In this document: positions 24,901 to 34,146 of the stretch, in pieces
Layout: each line of letters begins with the position of its first letter
Position numbering within the stretch: the stretch's first letter is position 1
NCBI GenBank assembly: GCA_030527715.1
Contig: JAUNAF010000011.1
Coordinates: 1 to 42,631, forward strand
Reading direction: 5' to 3'
Source of the DNA: Eubacteriales bacterium
Lineage (GTDB): Bacteria > Bacillota > Clostridia > Lachnospirales > Lachnospiraceae
DNA length: 42,631 bases
Notes under the pieces: generated by a model
Told to the model about the DNA's origin: nothing
Database searches by the model: none
Seen by the model: only the letters and a program-made list of their open reading frames with translations
Made by a program: the position numbers and the translations under genes

Positions 24901-26457
24901 CCGTTTGCGGGAAGAGCGGGATGTGATATGCCGGATAAAGTCTGCCCGAACTGCGGAGCACCGCTGCGAAAGGAAGGCTTCGATATTCCGTTTGAGACCT
25001 TCCTGGGATTCAAGGGAAACAAAGAGCCGGATATCGACCTGAATTTCTCGGGAGAATATCAGGGAAATGCCCACCGCTATACGGAGGTCATCTTTGGACC
25101 GGGGCAGACCTTCCGTGCAGGAACCATCGGTACCCTTGCGGATAAGACAGCCTTTGGATATGTAAAGAATTATTATCAGGAGCACGGACAGAACAAGCGT
25201 GTCTGTGAGATCAACCGTATCGTTGAGGGCTGTGTCGGTGTGCGCCGTACCACCGGACAGCATCCGGGAGGGATCATCGTACTGCCGCACGGTGAGGAGA
25301 TCTTTTCGTTTACTCCGGTGCAGCACCCGGCGAATGATATGACGACGGATATCGTCACGACACATTTTGACTACCACTCGATCGATCACAACCTGCTGAA
25401 GCTGGATATTCTCGGACACGATGATCCGACGATGATCCGTATGCTGGAGGATCTGACCGGTCTGGATGCGCGAAAGATCCCGCTGGATGATCAGGGAGTC
25501 ATGTCTCTGTTCAACAGTACCGAGGCGCTGGGCGTGGAGCCGGAGGATATCCTGGGATGTCCGCTGGGGTCTCTGGGAATCCCGGAGTTCGGAACAGACT
25601 TTGTTATCCAGATGCTGCAGGACACCAAGCCGCAGAGCTTTTCGGATCTGGTCCGCATCTCCGGACTGTCCCACGGAACAGACGTATGGCTGGGCAATGC
25701 ACAGCAGCTGATCCTGGACGGAAAGGCAACGATCTCCACAGCGATCTGTACCCGAGACGATATCATGACTTATCTGATCAATATGGGCATGGAGAGTGAA
25801 AAATCCTTCACCATCATGGAGAGTGTCCGTAAGGGAAAGGGCCTGAAGGATGAGTGGGTCGAGGATATGAAGGCGCACAATGTGCCGGACTGGTATATCT
25901 GGTCCTGCAAAAAGATCAAATACATGTTCCCGAAGGCGCATGCGGCAGCCTATGTCATGATGGCCTACCGTATCGCCTACTGCAAGGTCTATTATCCGCT
26001 TGCCTACTATGCGGCGTATTTCAGTATCCGCGCATCGGCGTTCAACTATGAGCTGATGTGTCTGGGACAGGAACGCCTGGAGGCAAATATGAGGGATTAT
26101 AAGAAACGAAAGGATACCCTGACACAGAAGGAGGAGGATACCTACAAAGATATGAAGAGCGTACAGGAGATGTATGCGCGCGGATTTGAGTTTATGCCGC
26201 TGGATCTGACGAGAGCCGCGGCAAACCGTTTTCAGATCATAGACGGCAGGCTGATGCCGGCCCTCTCTACGATTGACGGACTTGGAGATAAGGCAGCAGA
26301 GGCAGTCGTGGAGGCCGCAAAGGACGGACCGTTTCTGTCCAAGGATGATTTCCGACAGAGAACCAAGGTCAGTAAGACAGTGATCGACCTGATGGGGGAT
26401 CTTGGAATTCTCGGGAATCTTCCTGAAACAAATCAGCTGTCTCTATTTGATTTTTAA
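21901..26457 (+). CDS. polC: DNA polymerase III alpha subunit, Gram-positive PolC type
   Basis: A 1518-residue replicative polymerase with built-in proofreading, typical of Firmicutes. Domains in order: N-terminal region (1-205); a Lys/Ala/Glu-rich linker (about 207-247); OB fold (about 265-370); PHP domain opening with VELHCHTKMSDMDG (about 381), interrupted by the DEDDh exonuclease beginning VVFDLETTGFSPVRDRIIEIG (about 492, quoted in part) and containing HHRAVDDAACTA; then the polymerase core with GSRGSVGSS, a CDMPDKVCPNCGAPL zinc-like element and PDIDLNFSGEYQ (about 1043), which carries the catalytic aspartates. The C-terminus ends NQLSLFDF, a clamp-binding-like QLSLF motif. It overlaps ispG by eight bases. 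Confidence 0.98.
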   Translation: MSEKRFTEVFPQLQVSERTERMKEKLAVTRVTLNSSRNLMCVFTLSDTWIHKKHIYELEQAVKEQFFPEEQLQVRIIERFQLSGQYTPENFFPDYRDSILMELKNYSIFEYTLLKGADCSFTAPDEMDLTIEKSVVAQEKAEELIRILEKIFCERCGLSFKIHLHQKEATISKARKNSDLRIEQEIAAITERVAAAEAAENGDEILTAPEEKSEKKQKKAPKEAAAGAEKKEAPVRGTQPAAQGKKGDFRRPLRRSDNPDVIYGRDFEGDAIALSTVEGEIGEIILRGQIRAMDKREIRNEKTILIMEVTDFTDTIVVKMFLNNDQVPELTEHLKKGAFIKLRGVTTIDRFDSQLTIGSVYGIKKSTDFRSVRVDTWPQKRVELHCHTKMSDMDGVTDVKDIVKQAYRWGHPAVAVTDHGVVQSFPDANHAIEAIDDDYRKKYQKEHPDVDPKELKKMHDPFKVIYGVEAYLVDDLRETVTNSKNQKLDGSFVVFDLETTGFSPVRDRIIEIGAVRVENGAITERFSTFVNPKIPIPFRIEELTSINDSMVMDAPVIEDCLPKFLEFAKDAVLVAHNASFDVSFIEENCDRMGIAHDFTSLDTVALARVLLPQLNRYKLDTVAKALQIPLGHHHRAVDDAACTADIFVKFTEMLAAQEVSRTDEINELSRRSDNQIRKMPSYHAIILAKNDIGRVNLYRLVSYSHLKYFSGGSVGRPKLPKSLINQYREGLILGSACEAGELFRAVLEERPEAEIGSIVNFYDYLEVQPIGNNAFMLRQDREDVKTEDDLRELNRKIVKLGERYQKPVVATCDVHFLNPEDEIYRRIIMKGKGFSDADEQPPLYLHTTEEMLKEFSYLGPEKAEEIVITNPEKIAEMCERISPVRPDKCPPVIEDSDKTLREICYNRAHEIYGEELPPVVTERLERELNSIISNGFAVMYIIAQKLVWKSNDDGYLVGSRGSVGSSFVATMAGITEVNPLRPHYYCEDCHYYDFDSEDVRPFAGRAGCDMPDKVCPNCGAPLRKEGFDIPFETFLGFKGNKEPDIDLNFSGEYQGNAHRYTEVIFGPGQTFRAGTIGTLADKTAFGYVKNYYQEHGQNKRVCEINRIVEGCVGVRRTTGQHPGGIIVLPHGEEIFSFTPVQHPANDMTTDIVTTHFDYHSIDHNLLKLDILGHDDPTMIRMLEDLTGLDARKIPLDDQGVMSLFNSTEALGVEPEDILGCPLGSLGIPEFGTDFVIQMLQDTKPQSFSDLVRISGLSHGTDVWLGNAQQLILDGKATISTAICTRDDIMTYLINMGMESEKSFTIMESVRKGKGLKDEWVEDMKAHNVPDWYIWSCKKIKYMFPKAHAAAYVMMAYRIAYCKVYYPLAYYAAYFSIRASAFNYELMCLGQERLEANMRDYKKRKDTLTQKEEDTYKDMKSVQEMYARGFEFMPLDLTRAAANRFQIIDGRLMPALSTIDGLGDKAAEAVVEAAKDGPFLSKDDFRQRTKVSKTVIDLMGDLGILGNLPETNQLSLFDF

Positions 26458-26475
26458 AAAAACGGGTGGTATACT
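26447..26475 (+). promoter_or_regulatory. Predicted alaA promoter at the end of polC
   Basis: TTGATT (26447-26452) uses the last codons of polC, then a 17-nt spacer and TATACT (26470-26475). The transcript would begin near 26482, just before the AAGGAG ribosome site. Confidence 0.55.
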
Positions 26476-26501
26476 ACCGCAAAAGGAGTGTGAAGACAAT
26501 T

Positions 26502-27719
26502 ATGAGAAAATTTGCAAAATCAACGAAACTCGATCATGTCTGCTATGATATCCGCGGTCCGCTTCTGGATGAGGCAAACCGCATGATCGAGGAGGGTCAG
26601 ACGATCTTAAAACTGAACATCGGTAACCCGGCACCCTTTGGATTCCGCGCACCGGATGAGGTGGTCAAAGATATGATGGCCAATCTGACCGAGACCCAGG
26701 GATATTCAGATTCCCGCGGTCTGTTTTCCGCAAGAAAGGCGATCATGCAGTACTGTCAACTGAAGAGAATTCCGAATGTGCAGATGGAGGATATCTATCT
26801 CGGAAACGGCGTCAGTGAGCTGATCACGATGTCCATGCAGGGACTGCTGGACAATGGCGACGAGATCCTGCTTCCGGCACCGGATTATCCGCTCTGGACC
26901 GGAGCTGTGACACTGGCAGGCGGAAAGGCGGTACACTATATCTGTGATGAGCAGTCTGACTGGAATCCGGATATGGATGATATCCGCAGCAAGATCACCG
27001 ACCGTACCAAGGGTATTGTCATTATCAACCCGAACAACCCGACCGGCGCACTTTATCCGAAGGAAGTTCTCCAGCAGATCGTTGAGATCGCAAGAGAACA
27101 TGGGCTGATCATTTTTGCAGATGAAATCTATGACCGTCTGGTAATGGATGATGAGAAGCATATCTCCATCGCCTCACTCGCACCGGATCTTTTCTGCGTG
27201 ACGATGAACGGTCTTTCCAAATCACACCGAATTGCGGGCTACCGTGTCGGCTGGATGGTATTCAGCGGCAACAAGAACATGGCCCGCGGCTATATGGAGG
27301 GCATCAACATGCTCTCAAATATGCGTCTCTGTGCCAATGTTCCGGCGCAGTCTATCGTGCAGACTGCCCTCGGCGGCTACCAGAGTGCAGACGAGCTGCT
27401 GGTTCCGGGAGGAAGAGTCTATGAGCAGAGAGAGTTTATCTGGAAAGCCTTGAACGACATTCCGGGTGTCTCAGCGATCAAGCCGAAGGCAGCATTCTAC
27501 ATTTTCCCGAAGCTGGATATCGAGCGTTTCGGCATCGTCAATGATGAGCAGTTCGCCCTCGATTTCCTGAAGGAGATGAAGATCCTGGTCAACCATGGTA
27601 CGGCCTTCAATTATCCGACACCGGATCACTTCCGTGTCGTATATCTCCCGCGCCGTGAGGTGCTGGAGGAGGCGATGAACAGACTGGAGCTGTTCCTGAG
27701 CAGATATCGCCAGAAATAA
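26502..27719 (+). CDS. alaA: Class I/II aminotransferase, AlaA-like (glutamate-pyruvate transaminase)
   Basis: A 405-residue PLP enzyme, the same length as E. coli AlaA and collinear with it (KLDHVCYDIRGPLLDEANRM, LNIGNPAPFGFRAPDEV, SDWNPDMDDIRSKIT, quoted separately). It should exchange amino groups between glutamate/2-oxoglutarate and pyruvate/alanine. The PLP lysine is K240 in NGLSKSHRIAGYRVGW; NPNNPTGALYP and FADEIYDRL are further cofactor-site motifs. Start 26502 has AAGGAG at 26483-26488; a frame extension to 26466 would overlap the predicted promoter. It is followed by aroK at 22 bases, forming an alaA-aroK-peptidase unit. Confidence 0.9.
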   Translation: MRKFAKSTKLDHVCYDIRGPLLDEANRMIEEGQTILKLNIGNPAPFGFRAPDEVVKDMMANLTETQGYSDSRGLFSARKAIMQYCQLKRIPNVQMEDIYLGNGVSELITMSMQGLLDNGDEILLPAPDYPLWTGAVTLAGGKAVHYICDEQSDWNPDMDDIRSKITDRTKGIVIINPNNPTGALYPKEVLQQIVEIAREHGLIIFADEIYDRLVMDDEKHISIASLAPDLFCVTMNGLSKSHRIAGYRVGWMVFSGNKNMARGYMEGINMLSNMRLCANVPAQSIVQTALGGYQSADELLVPGGRVYEQREFIWKALNDIPGVSAIKPKAAFYIFPKLDIERFGIVNDEQFALDFLKEMKILVNHGTAFNYPTPDHFRVVYLPRREVLEEAMNRLELFLSRYRQK

Positions 27720-27741
27720 GGCAGACAAAAGAGAGGAAACA

Positions 27742-28260
27742 ATGAAGCATGTGATTTTGATCGGCTTTATGGGAGCCGGGAAGACATCCATCGGAAAGAA
27801 GCTCGCGCGCAGGCAGGACTGCCGTTTTGTGGATACAGATCTTTTGATCGAGAAGGAGCAGGGCTGCAGGATCAGCGAGATTTTTGAAAAACACGGGGAG
27901 AAATATTTCCGGGATCTGGAGACAGAGACCTTGAAAAAGCTGCTCTCGGAGCAGGAACCGATGGTGATCGCGGTCGGCGGGGGACTGCCGGTGCGCGAGG
28001 AGAACCGCAGACTGATGGCGAAGCTGGGCATGGCTGTTTACATGAAGGCTTCGGCAGAAACTCTGTATCGACGACTGCAGGGAGATCAAAAACGTCCGCT
28101 GCTGCAGGGAGGAGACTTAAAAGAACGAATTTTGACACTCATGGATGCCCGCGAGGAGATCTATGAGGATGCGGCCCAGATCACATACTGTACAGATGGA
28201 AAAACATTTAAGCAGACAGTGGAGGAACTCAATGAACTTATTTTACAAGAAAGTCTATGA
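27742..28260 (+). CDS. aroK: Shikimate kinase
   Basis: A 172-residue P-loop kinase that phosphorylates shikimate in aromatic amino-acid synthesis. Walker A is GFMGAGKTS (residues 8-16). The substrate-binding D in FVDTDLLIE, the FRDLETE arginine/glutamate region, and VIAVGGGLPVREENR are all present; the lid arginine is in QKRPLLQG. AGAGGAAAC precedes the ATG. The last 29 bases overlap the next gene. The other shikimate-pathway genes are not nearby. Confidence 0.95.
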   Translation: MKHVILIGFMGAGKTSIGKKLARRQDCRFVDTDLLIEKEQGCRISEIFEKHGEKYFRDLETETLKKLLSEQEPMVIAVGGGLPVREENRRLMAKLGMAVYMKASAETLYRRLQGDQKRPLLQGGDLKERILTLMDAREEIYEDAAQITYCTDGKTFKQTVEELNELILQESL

Positions 28261-29308
28261 TGTACTGAAGGAGAAAAATGCGGATGCAGTCGTAGTGTCC
28301 GGCGGTGCGAATATGCGCTATCTGAGCGGATTCCGCGGAGCTACCGGTTATCTGTATATTTCCGGAAATCGTCAGGTGCTGCTGACCGATTCCAGATATA
28401 CCACGATGGCAAAGGCGGAGGCAGAGGCTTTTGAGGTCGTGGAGATCTCCGCGGCAGCAGGCTATGGAAAGCTGATCGCAGGGCTGATCGAGGCTGACGG
28501 TGCAGAGCGCGTCGGATACGAGGATCAGGTGATGCTCTGTGCAGACTATGCGGCACTCAATGAGGCCGGCGGCCGCAGGCTGAATGTTCCGCTCGGAAAC
28601 AGCCTGGATCTTCTGCGCTGTGTAAAGACGGAGGAGGAGCTGGAGCTGCTTGCAAAGGCAGAGGAGATCGGCGATCTTGCATTCTCCCATATCCTGACCG
28701 TATTAAAGCCGGGACTGACGGAGATCGAGGTGGCAGCAGAGCTGGAATATTTCATGAAGAGAAACGGCGCCGAGGAGCTGAGCTTCCCGAGCATCGTGGC
28801 TTCCGGTGAGAATTCCGCCATGCCGCATGCCATGCCGGGCAGCAGAAAGCTTCAGAACGGAGACTTTGTGACGATGGACTTCGGCTGTGTCTATCAGGGC
28901 TACTGCTCAGACATGACCAGAACCGTCATGATCGGCAAGGCAGATGAAAAGCAGAAGGCTTTCTACAATGTGGTGCTCAAGGCACAGCTGGCTGCACTGG
29001 ACAGCTTAAAGGCCGGAAAGAAGGGCTGTGAGGTAGATGCGGTGGCAAGAACGATCATCGCAGATGCAGGATACGGCGAGTATTTCGGACACGGTCTCGG
29101 ACACAGCGTCGGTCTGCAGATCCACGAGTGGCCGCGTCTTTCCCCGAATGACAGCACCGTACTTGTTCCGAATATGATCGAGACCGTTGAGCCGGGCATT
29201 TATCTTCCGGGCGTTTACGGTGTACGTATCGAGGATATGGTGGTCGTCACAGAGGATGGATATCGCAATCTCGCACACTCTCCGAAGGAACTGATCGAAG
29301 TTGGATGA
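28232..29308 (+). CDS. M24 family aminopeptidase P (Xaa-Pro peptidase)
   Basis: A 358-residue cytosolic metallopeptidase that removes N-terminal residues preceding proline. An N-terminal creatinase-like domain (residues 1-125: MRYLSGFRGATGYLYIS, LLTDSRYTTMA) is followed by the pita-bread domain. Metal ligands are the two aspartates in VTMDFGCVYQGYCSDMTRTV, His in GHGLGHSVGLQIHEWP, and the glutamates in ETVEPGIYLPG and GVRIEDMVVV. The start at 28232 is inside aroK; GGAGGAA eight bases upstream makes it clear, while an earlier frame start at 28145 lacks a site. The 29-base overlap indicates coupling with aroK. An independent efp promoter follows. Confidence 0.93.
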   Translation: MNLFYKKVYDVLKEKNADAVVVSGGANMRYLSGFRGATGYLYISGNRQVLLTDSRYTTMAKAEAEAFEVVEISAAAGYGKLIAGLIEADGAERVGYEDQVMLCADYAALNEAGGRRLNVPLGNSLDLLRCVKTEEELELLAKAEEIGDLAFSHILTVLKPGLTEIEVAAELEYFMKRNGAEELSFPSIVASGENSAMPHAMPGSRKLQNGDFVTMDFGCVYQGYCSDMTRTVMIGKADEKQKAFYNVVLKAQLAALDSLKAGKKGCEVDAVARTIIADAGYGEYFGHGLGHSVGLQIHEWPRLSPNDSTVLVPNMIETVEPGIYLPGVYGVRIEDMVVVTEDGYRNLAHSPKELIEVG

Positions 29309-29326
29309 ACTGAGATAAAAAAATCC

Positions 29327-29355
29327 TTGAAAATATAACCATTATATTATAGAAT
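29327..29355 (+). promoter_or_regulatory. Predicted efp promoter
   Basis: TTGAAA (29327-29332), 17-nt spacer, TAGAAT (29350-29355). The leader of about 85 nt contains an imperfect nested hairpin: GGGAAT 29369-29374 with ATTCCC 29409-29414, enclosing ATCTC/GAGAT. Confidence 0.7.
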
Positions 29356-29446
29356 CAATGATAACTATGGGAATCAGGCATCTCATCCGCTTCGAGATCC
29401 GCGATTTTATTCCCGTACCTGTGAAAGCGAAGGAGGAAAAAGATTC

Positions 29447-30001
29447 ATGATATCAGCAGGAGATTTTAGAAATGGTGTAACCCTTGAGATCGAGGGAAAT
29501 GTTTATCAGATTATGGAGTTCCAGCATGTAAAGCCGGGTAAGGGCGCAGCTTTCGTTAGAACAAAGCTGAAAAACATCATCAACGGTGGTGTAGTCGAGA
29601 AGACCTTCCGTCCGACCGAGAAATTCCCGCAGGCTCGTATCGAGCGTGTAGATATGCAGTATCTGTATGCAGATGACTTCTACAACTTCATGAACGCAGA
29701 GACCTACGATCAGATCGCTCTGTCTGCAGAGGATGTAGGAGATGCTCTGAAGTTCGTTAAGGAGAATGAGACCGTTAAGGTTTGTTCCTACAACGGAAAG
29801 GTATTCGCAGTTGAGCCGCCTCTGTTTGTTGAGCTTGAGATCACCGACACTGAGCCGGGATTCAAGGGCGATACAGCACAGGGTGCAACAAAGCCGGCTA
29901 CTGTTGAGACCGGAGCTGTTGTATACGTACCGCTGTTCGTAAACCAGGGTGACAAGATCAAGATCGACACCCGTACCGGTGAGTATCTCTCCAGAGTATA
30001 A
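29447..30001 (+). CDS. efp: Translation elongation factor P
   Basis: A 184-residue three-domain protein that enters the ribosomal E site and relieves stalling at polyproline stretches. Domain I shows [20 protein letters not shown], with the tip lysine K32 in PGKGAA; in B. subtilis the equivalent lysine carries a 5-aminopentanol group, and whether that applies here is inference. Domains II and III end with the conserved [24 protein letters not shown] precedes the ATG. Codon use is strongly biased, as expected for a highly expressed factor. It is a single-gene unit with its own promoter and terminator. Confidence 0.97.
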   Translation: MISAGDFRNGVTLEIEGNVYQIMEFQHVKPGKGAAFVRTKLKNIINGGVVEKTFRPTEKFPQARIERVDMQYLYADDFYNFMNAETYDQIALSAEDVGDALKFVKENETVKVCSYNGKVFAVEPPLFVELEITDTEPGFKGDTAQGATKPATVETGAVVYVPLFVNQGDKIKIDTRTGEYLSRV

Positions 30002-30035
30002 GATAATTAGTTCCTGTATTGCAAAGGGATGATAT

Positions 30036-30083
30036 GGCAGGCAGGAGAATGTCCAAAGGGCATTCTTTTGCTTGTCTTTTTTT
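30036..30083 (+). terminator. efp terminator
   Basis: A long hairpin (30036-30053 with 30057-30076, several wobble pairs, AAA loop) is followed by TTTTTTT. Confidence 0.8.
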
Positions 30084-30100
30084 ATGGAATATGATATAAT
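30072..30100 (+). promoter_or_regulatory. Predicted promoter of the DUF5688 gene
   Basis: TTGTCT (30072-30077), 17-nt spacer, perfect TATAAT (30095-30100). Its -35 lies in the right arm of the efp terminator. A leader of about 120 nt, AT-rich and without clear structure, follows. Confidence 0.65.
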
Positions 30101-30226
30101 TTGTGACATCTTAAAAAGTTTTTAGGTACAATAATATATCTGAAAACTCACATCATTTTATTTCTGAAAACGATTCTGAAACCACTTTTTAACATCTCAC
30201 ATGCTATTTTTACAGGAGGAGAACAA

Positions 30227-31099
30227 TTGAATTATGAGGACTTTATCTGCTCTCTGCGGACAAGAATGAAGGAAGAACTTGGCAGGAGCGCACAGGTTAC
30301 CATCACCAGTGTCATGAAAAACAACGGAGTGCGCAAAGACGGACTGACGATCCAGCAGGAAGGTGCGCAGATCGCACCGACGGTGTACGTGGACGAATTC
30401 TACCGGGAATACTGCAGGGGGACGACGATGCCGGAGATCCTGGAGCAGCTGCTTAAGGTCTATCGGAAAAATGTGCCGAAGGAGATCTTTGATGCATCCT
30501 TTTTCCGGGATTTTGAGAGTGTGAGAGGACTGCTGACCTGCAGGCTGATCAATCGTGAGAAGAATGCCGAGCTGCTCCGGACCGTACCCTATCAGAAGTT
30601 TCTGGATCTTGCCCTTGTGGTCTTCTGCAATGTGGAACATGATGCGATCGGCAAGGGAGCGATCCTGATCCATGAGAGCCACCTGAGGATGTGGGACATC
30701 ACAAAGAATGAACTGTTTGTCATTGCCAGGGAAAATACCAGAGTCACTTCTCCGGAGGAACTGATCAGTATGGGGGAGCTTCTGCGGGAAATGACCGGAG
30801 AAGAGCTGATCACAGAGGAATCACCGATGTATGTGCTGTCCAACCAGCAGCGAATGTACGGGGCGGTCCACATTATTTTTGATCAGGTACTGCAGAAGAT
30901 CGCTGAGGAACTGAAGGGAGATTTCTGGGTTCTCCCGAGCAGTATCCATGAGTGTATCGTGCTTCCGGAGGACTTCAGAATGACCCGGGAAGAGCTGGAA
31001 CGCATGGTGCATGAAGTCAATACTTATGAGGTGGAAGAGGAGGATATTCTGTCCGACAGGGTCTATTATTACAACCGCAGGCTGCACCGCCTGAGCTAA
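30227..31099 (+). CDS. DUF5688 family protein
   Basis: A 290-residue soluble protein of a family frequent in Lachnospiraceae and of unknown function. Recognisable stretches include NYEDFICSLRTRMKEEL, the APTVYVDEFYREYCRG region, RLINREKNAELL, and the C-terminal FWVLPSSIHECIVLPED. The start is TTG at 30227: AGGAGG at 30214-30219 is perfectly placed for it, and the ATG at 30234 is out of frame. No catalytic motif, signal or membrane segment is visible. It has its own promoter and is followed by a tRNA gene with a separate promoter. Confidence 0.85.
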   Translation: MNYEDFICSLRTRMKEELGRSAQVTITSVMKNNGVRKDGLTIQQEGAQIAPTVYVDEFYREYCRGTTMPEILEQLLKVYRKNVPKEIFDASFFRDFESVRGLLTCRLINREKNAELLRTVPYQKFLDLALVVFCNVEHDAIGKGAILIHESHLRMWDITKNELFVIARENTRVTSPEELISMGELLREMTGEELITEESPMYVLSNQQRMYGAVHIIFDQVLQKIAEELKGDFWVLPSSIHECIVLPEDFRMTREELERMVHEVNTYEVEEEDILSDRVYYYNRRLHRLS

Positions 31100-31106
31100 A
31101 AAGAGG

Positions 31107-31135
31107 TTGCATTGCTAGGCAGATTATAGTATAAT
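31107..31135 (+). promoter_or_regulatory. Promoter of tRNA-Arg(CCG)
   Basis: TTGCAT (31107-31112), 17-nt spacer, perfect TATAAT (31130-31135), 45 bases before the tRNA. Confidence 0.85.
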
Positions 31136-31179
31136 TCTAGCTGTTAATCCTATACTTTTCGACGAAAAGCATAAGATTC

Positions 31180-31252
31180 GCACCTGTAGCTCAGGGGATA
31201 GAGCAGTGGTTTCCGGTACCACGTGTCGGGGGTTCGAATCCCTCCAGGTGCG
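31180..31252 (+). tRNA. tRNA-Arg, anticodon CCG
   Basis: A 73-nt cloverleaf. Acceptor GCACCTG pairs with CAGGTGC, discriminator G. The D-stem is GCTC/GAGC. The anticodon stem GTGGT/ACCAC holds loop TTCCGGT, giving anticodon CCG for the CGG codon. The T-arm is GGGGG-TTCGAAT-CCCTC. CCA is not encoded. No T-rich terminator is seen before the next gene, so the SH3-protein gene may share its transcript. Confidence 0.95.
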
Positions 31253-31326
31253 TTTTCTGATCTCAGTTGAGATGAGATTTCCACTGTCAGATCAGTGGGG
31301 GAAAACAAGTCAGAAGGGGGACAGAC

Positions 31327-32400
31327 ATGGACAATATCAGAGAATGGATCTCAGATAATCTGAGATATATCATCCTCGGAGCAGCCCTGATCCTCATTTT
31401 GCTGATTGCAGTATTCGGTGTTCGTGCAATCACAAGAAGAGTATCCGGCGGCAGCAAAAAGCCTGAGGTGACACAGGAGGCAGAGACGACTGCAAACAGT
31501 GATGTGATCGTTGAGTCAGAGGGTGCAGACGGCACTACATCTGCTCTGGTTGAGAACGATACAGCGATTCTCACCATGATGACATCCTATTATTCCGCAA
31601 AGACCAACAAGGATATCGCAACGATCAAGAAACTGGATCCGTCTATCGACGAGACAGCAGAGAAGGCTAATCTGGAGAACAGCTATGTAGAGAGCTACAG
31701 CAACATCCGCACCTACTCTGTACAGGGAGCGACCGAGGGTACCTATGTTGTATACGTTTGCTATAACGGAAAAGTACAGAACATTGACACCGAGGTTCCG
31801 AGTCTTACACAGTTCTATCTGAGAACAGACGCAGACGGCAACCTGTATATCTCCAATCCGGCAGGTGATGCTGCAGCAGAAGCTTACATTGAGGAGATGC
31901 GCAAGAGTACCGCAGTTCAGCAGCTGATCGAGCAGGTTGAGAAAGCCTGCAAAGAAGCAACTGACGGAGATGCCGTACTGAAGGAGTTCATGAGCAAGTA
32001 TGGAAGCTCTTCAGGAAGCACTCAGGAAGATACTACCGGCAGCAATGCTGAGACCACTGCAGCAAGCTCTGAAGTGATGGCGATCGAGGATCAGATCAAT
32101 GTACGTTCTGAGCCGAGCACCGATGGAGACATCCTTGGAACACTTGCTTACGGCGAGGTAGTGATCGCGACCGGCGGTGAGACCGAGGAAGGCTGGGTAG
32201 AGATCGAGTACAACGGAGCAACTGCTTATGTCAGCAGCGATTTCGTAGGACCGGCAGAGACCGCTTCAGAGGATACCGACACTGCAGCCGAGAACACCGG
32301 CGCAGAGGAAGCAGTACAGGAAGCTGCAGCACCGGAAGCAGCCGCAGAAGAGGCAGCAGGCAGTGCAGAGAATACAGCGGAGGCTGTAGAGGCAGCATAA
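31327..32400 (+). CDS. Membrane-anchored SH3-domain protein
   Basis: A 357-residue protein with a short cytoplasmic start, one membrane helix (residues of about 14-33, YIILGAALILILLIAVFGV) and an outer part. Residues of about 75-200 form an unrecognised alpha/beta domain (TMMTSYYSAKTNKDIATIKK, YVVYVCYNGKVQNID). Residues of about 252-302 are a bacterial SH3 domain (IEDQINVRSEPSTDGDILG, then EGWVEIEYNG). An Ala/Glu-rich low-complexity tail ends it. SH3_3 domains usually bind peptidoglycan, so a wall-associated role is likely. GGGGG precedes the ATG. A terminator hairpin of the dispersed repeat family follows. Confidence 0.85.
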   Translation: MDNIREWISDNLRYIILGAALILILLIAVFGVRAITRRVSGGSKKPEVTQEAETTANSDVIVESEGADGTTSALVENDTAILTMMTSYYSAKTNKDIATIKKLDPSIDETAEKANLENSYVESYSNIRTYSVQGATEGTYVVYVCYNGKVQNIDTEVPSLTQFYLRTDADGNLYISNPAGDAAAEAYIEEMRKSTAVQQLIEQVEKACKEATDGDAVLKEFMSKYGSSSGSTQEDTTGSNAETTAASSEVMAIEDQINVRSEPSTDGDILGTLAYGEVVIATGGETEEGWVEIEYNGATAYVSSDFVGPAETASEDTDTAAENTGAEEAVQEAAAPEAAAEEAAGSAENTAEAVEAA

Positions 32401-32412
32401 GAAAGAATATTT

Positions 32413-32465
32413 AAGGGCTGATGCAAAATAGATGCAAATCACATCTATGGAGCATCAGCTCTTTT
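32413..32465 (+). terminator. Terminator after the SH3 gene, second copy of the long-hairpin repeat
   Basis: AGGGCTGATGC (32414-32424) pairs with GCATCAGCTCT (32452-32462), with an inner GATG/CATC helix, followed by TTTTTG. Bases 32438-32461 match 620-643 in 23 of 24 positions; the left arm is partly decayed compared with that copy. Confidence 0.8.
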
Positions 32466-32466
32466 T

Positions 32467-34006
<1,540 letters not shown>

Positions 34007-34039
34007 GAGATAAATACAAAGTTGATTCGCTGCACCGGG

Positions 34040-34057
34040 GCAGGCTTAGAAGCCTGC
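34040..34057 (+). promoter_or_regulatory. Small hairpin downstream of gdhA
   Basis: GCAGGCTT pairs with AAGCCTGC around loop AGA. It is the first of three adjacent hairpins between gdhA and asnB; no T-run follows. Confidence 0.45.
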
Positions 34058-34070
34058 GGGCGCGTGAAAC

Positions 34071-34110
34071 CAGAACCACGGACTGTTCAGTTCGTGGTTC
34101 TGTGCTTTTT
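34071..34110 (+). terminator. gdhA terminator
   Basis: A 14-bp stem (34071-34084 with 34089-34102, one G-T pair) and a 4-nt loop is followed by TGCTTTTT. The T-run is itself the left arm of another hairpin (CTTTTTGGCA 34105-34114 with TGCCAAAAAG 34119-34128). Confidence 0.8.
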
Positions 34111-34117
34111 GGCAGCC

Positions 34118-34146
34118 TTGCCAAAAAGTGGGAAGTTTGCTATACT
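34118..34146 (+). promoter_or_regulatory. Predicted asnB promoter
   Basis: TTGCCA (34118-34123), 17-nt spacer, TATACT (34141-34146). The -35 hexamer lies inside the hairpin arm after the gdhA terminator. The leader of about 85 nt shows no T-box features. Confidence 0.65.
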
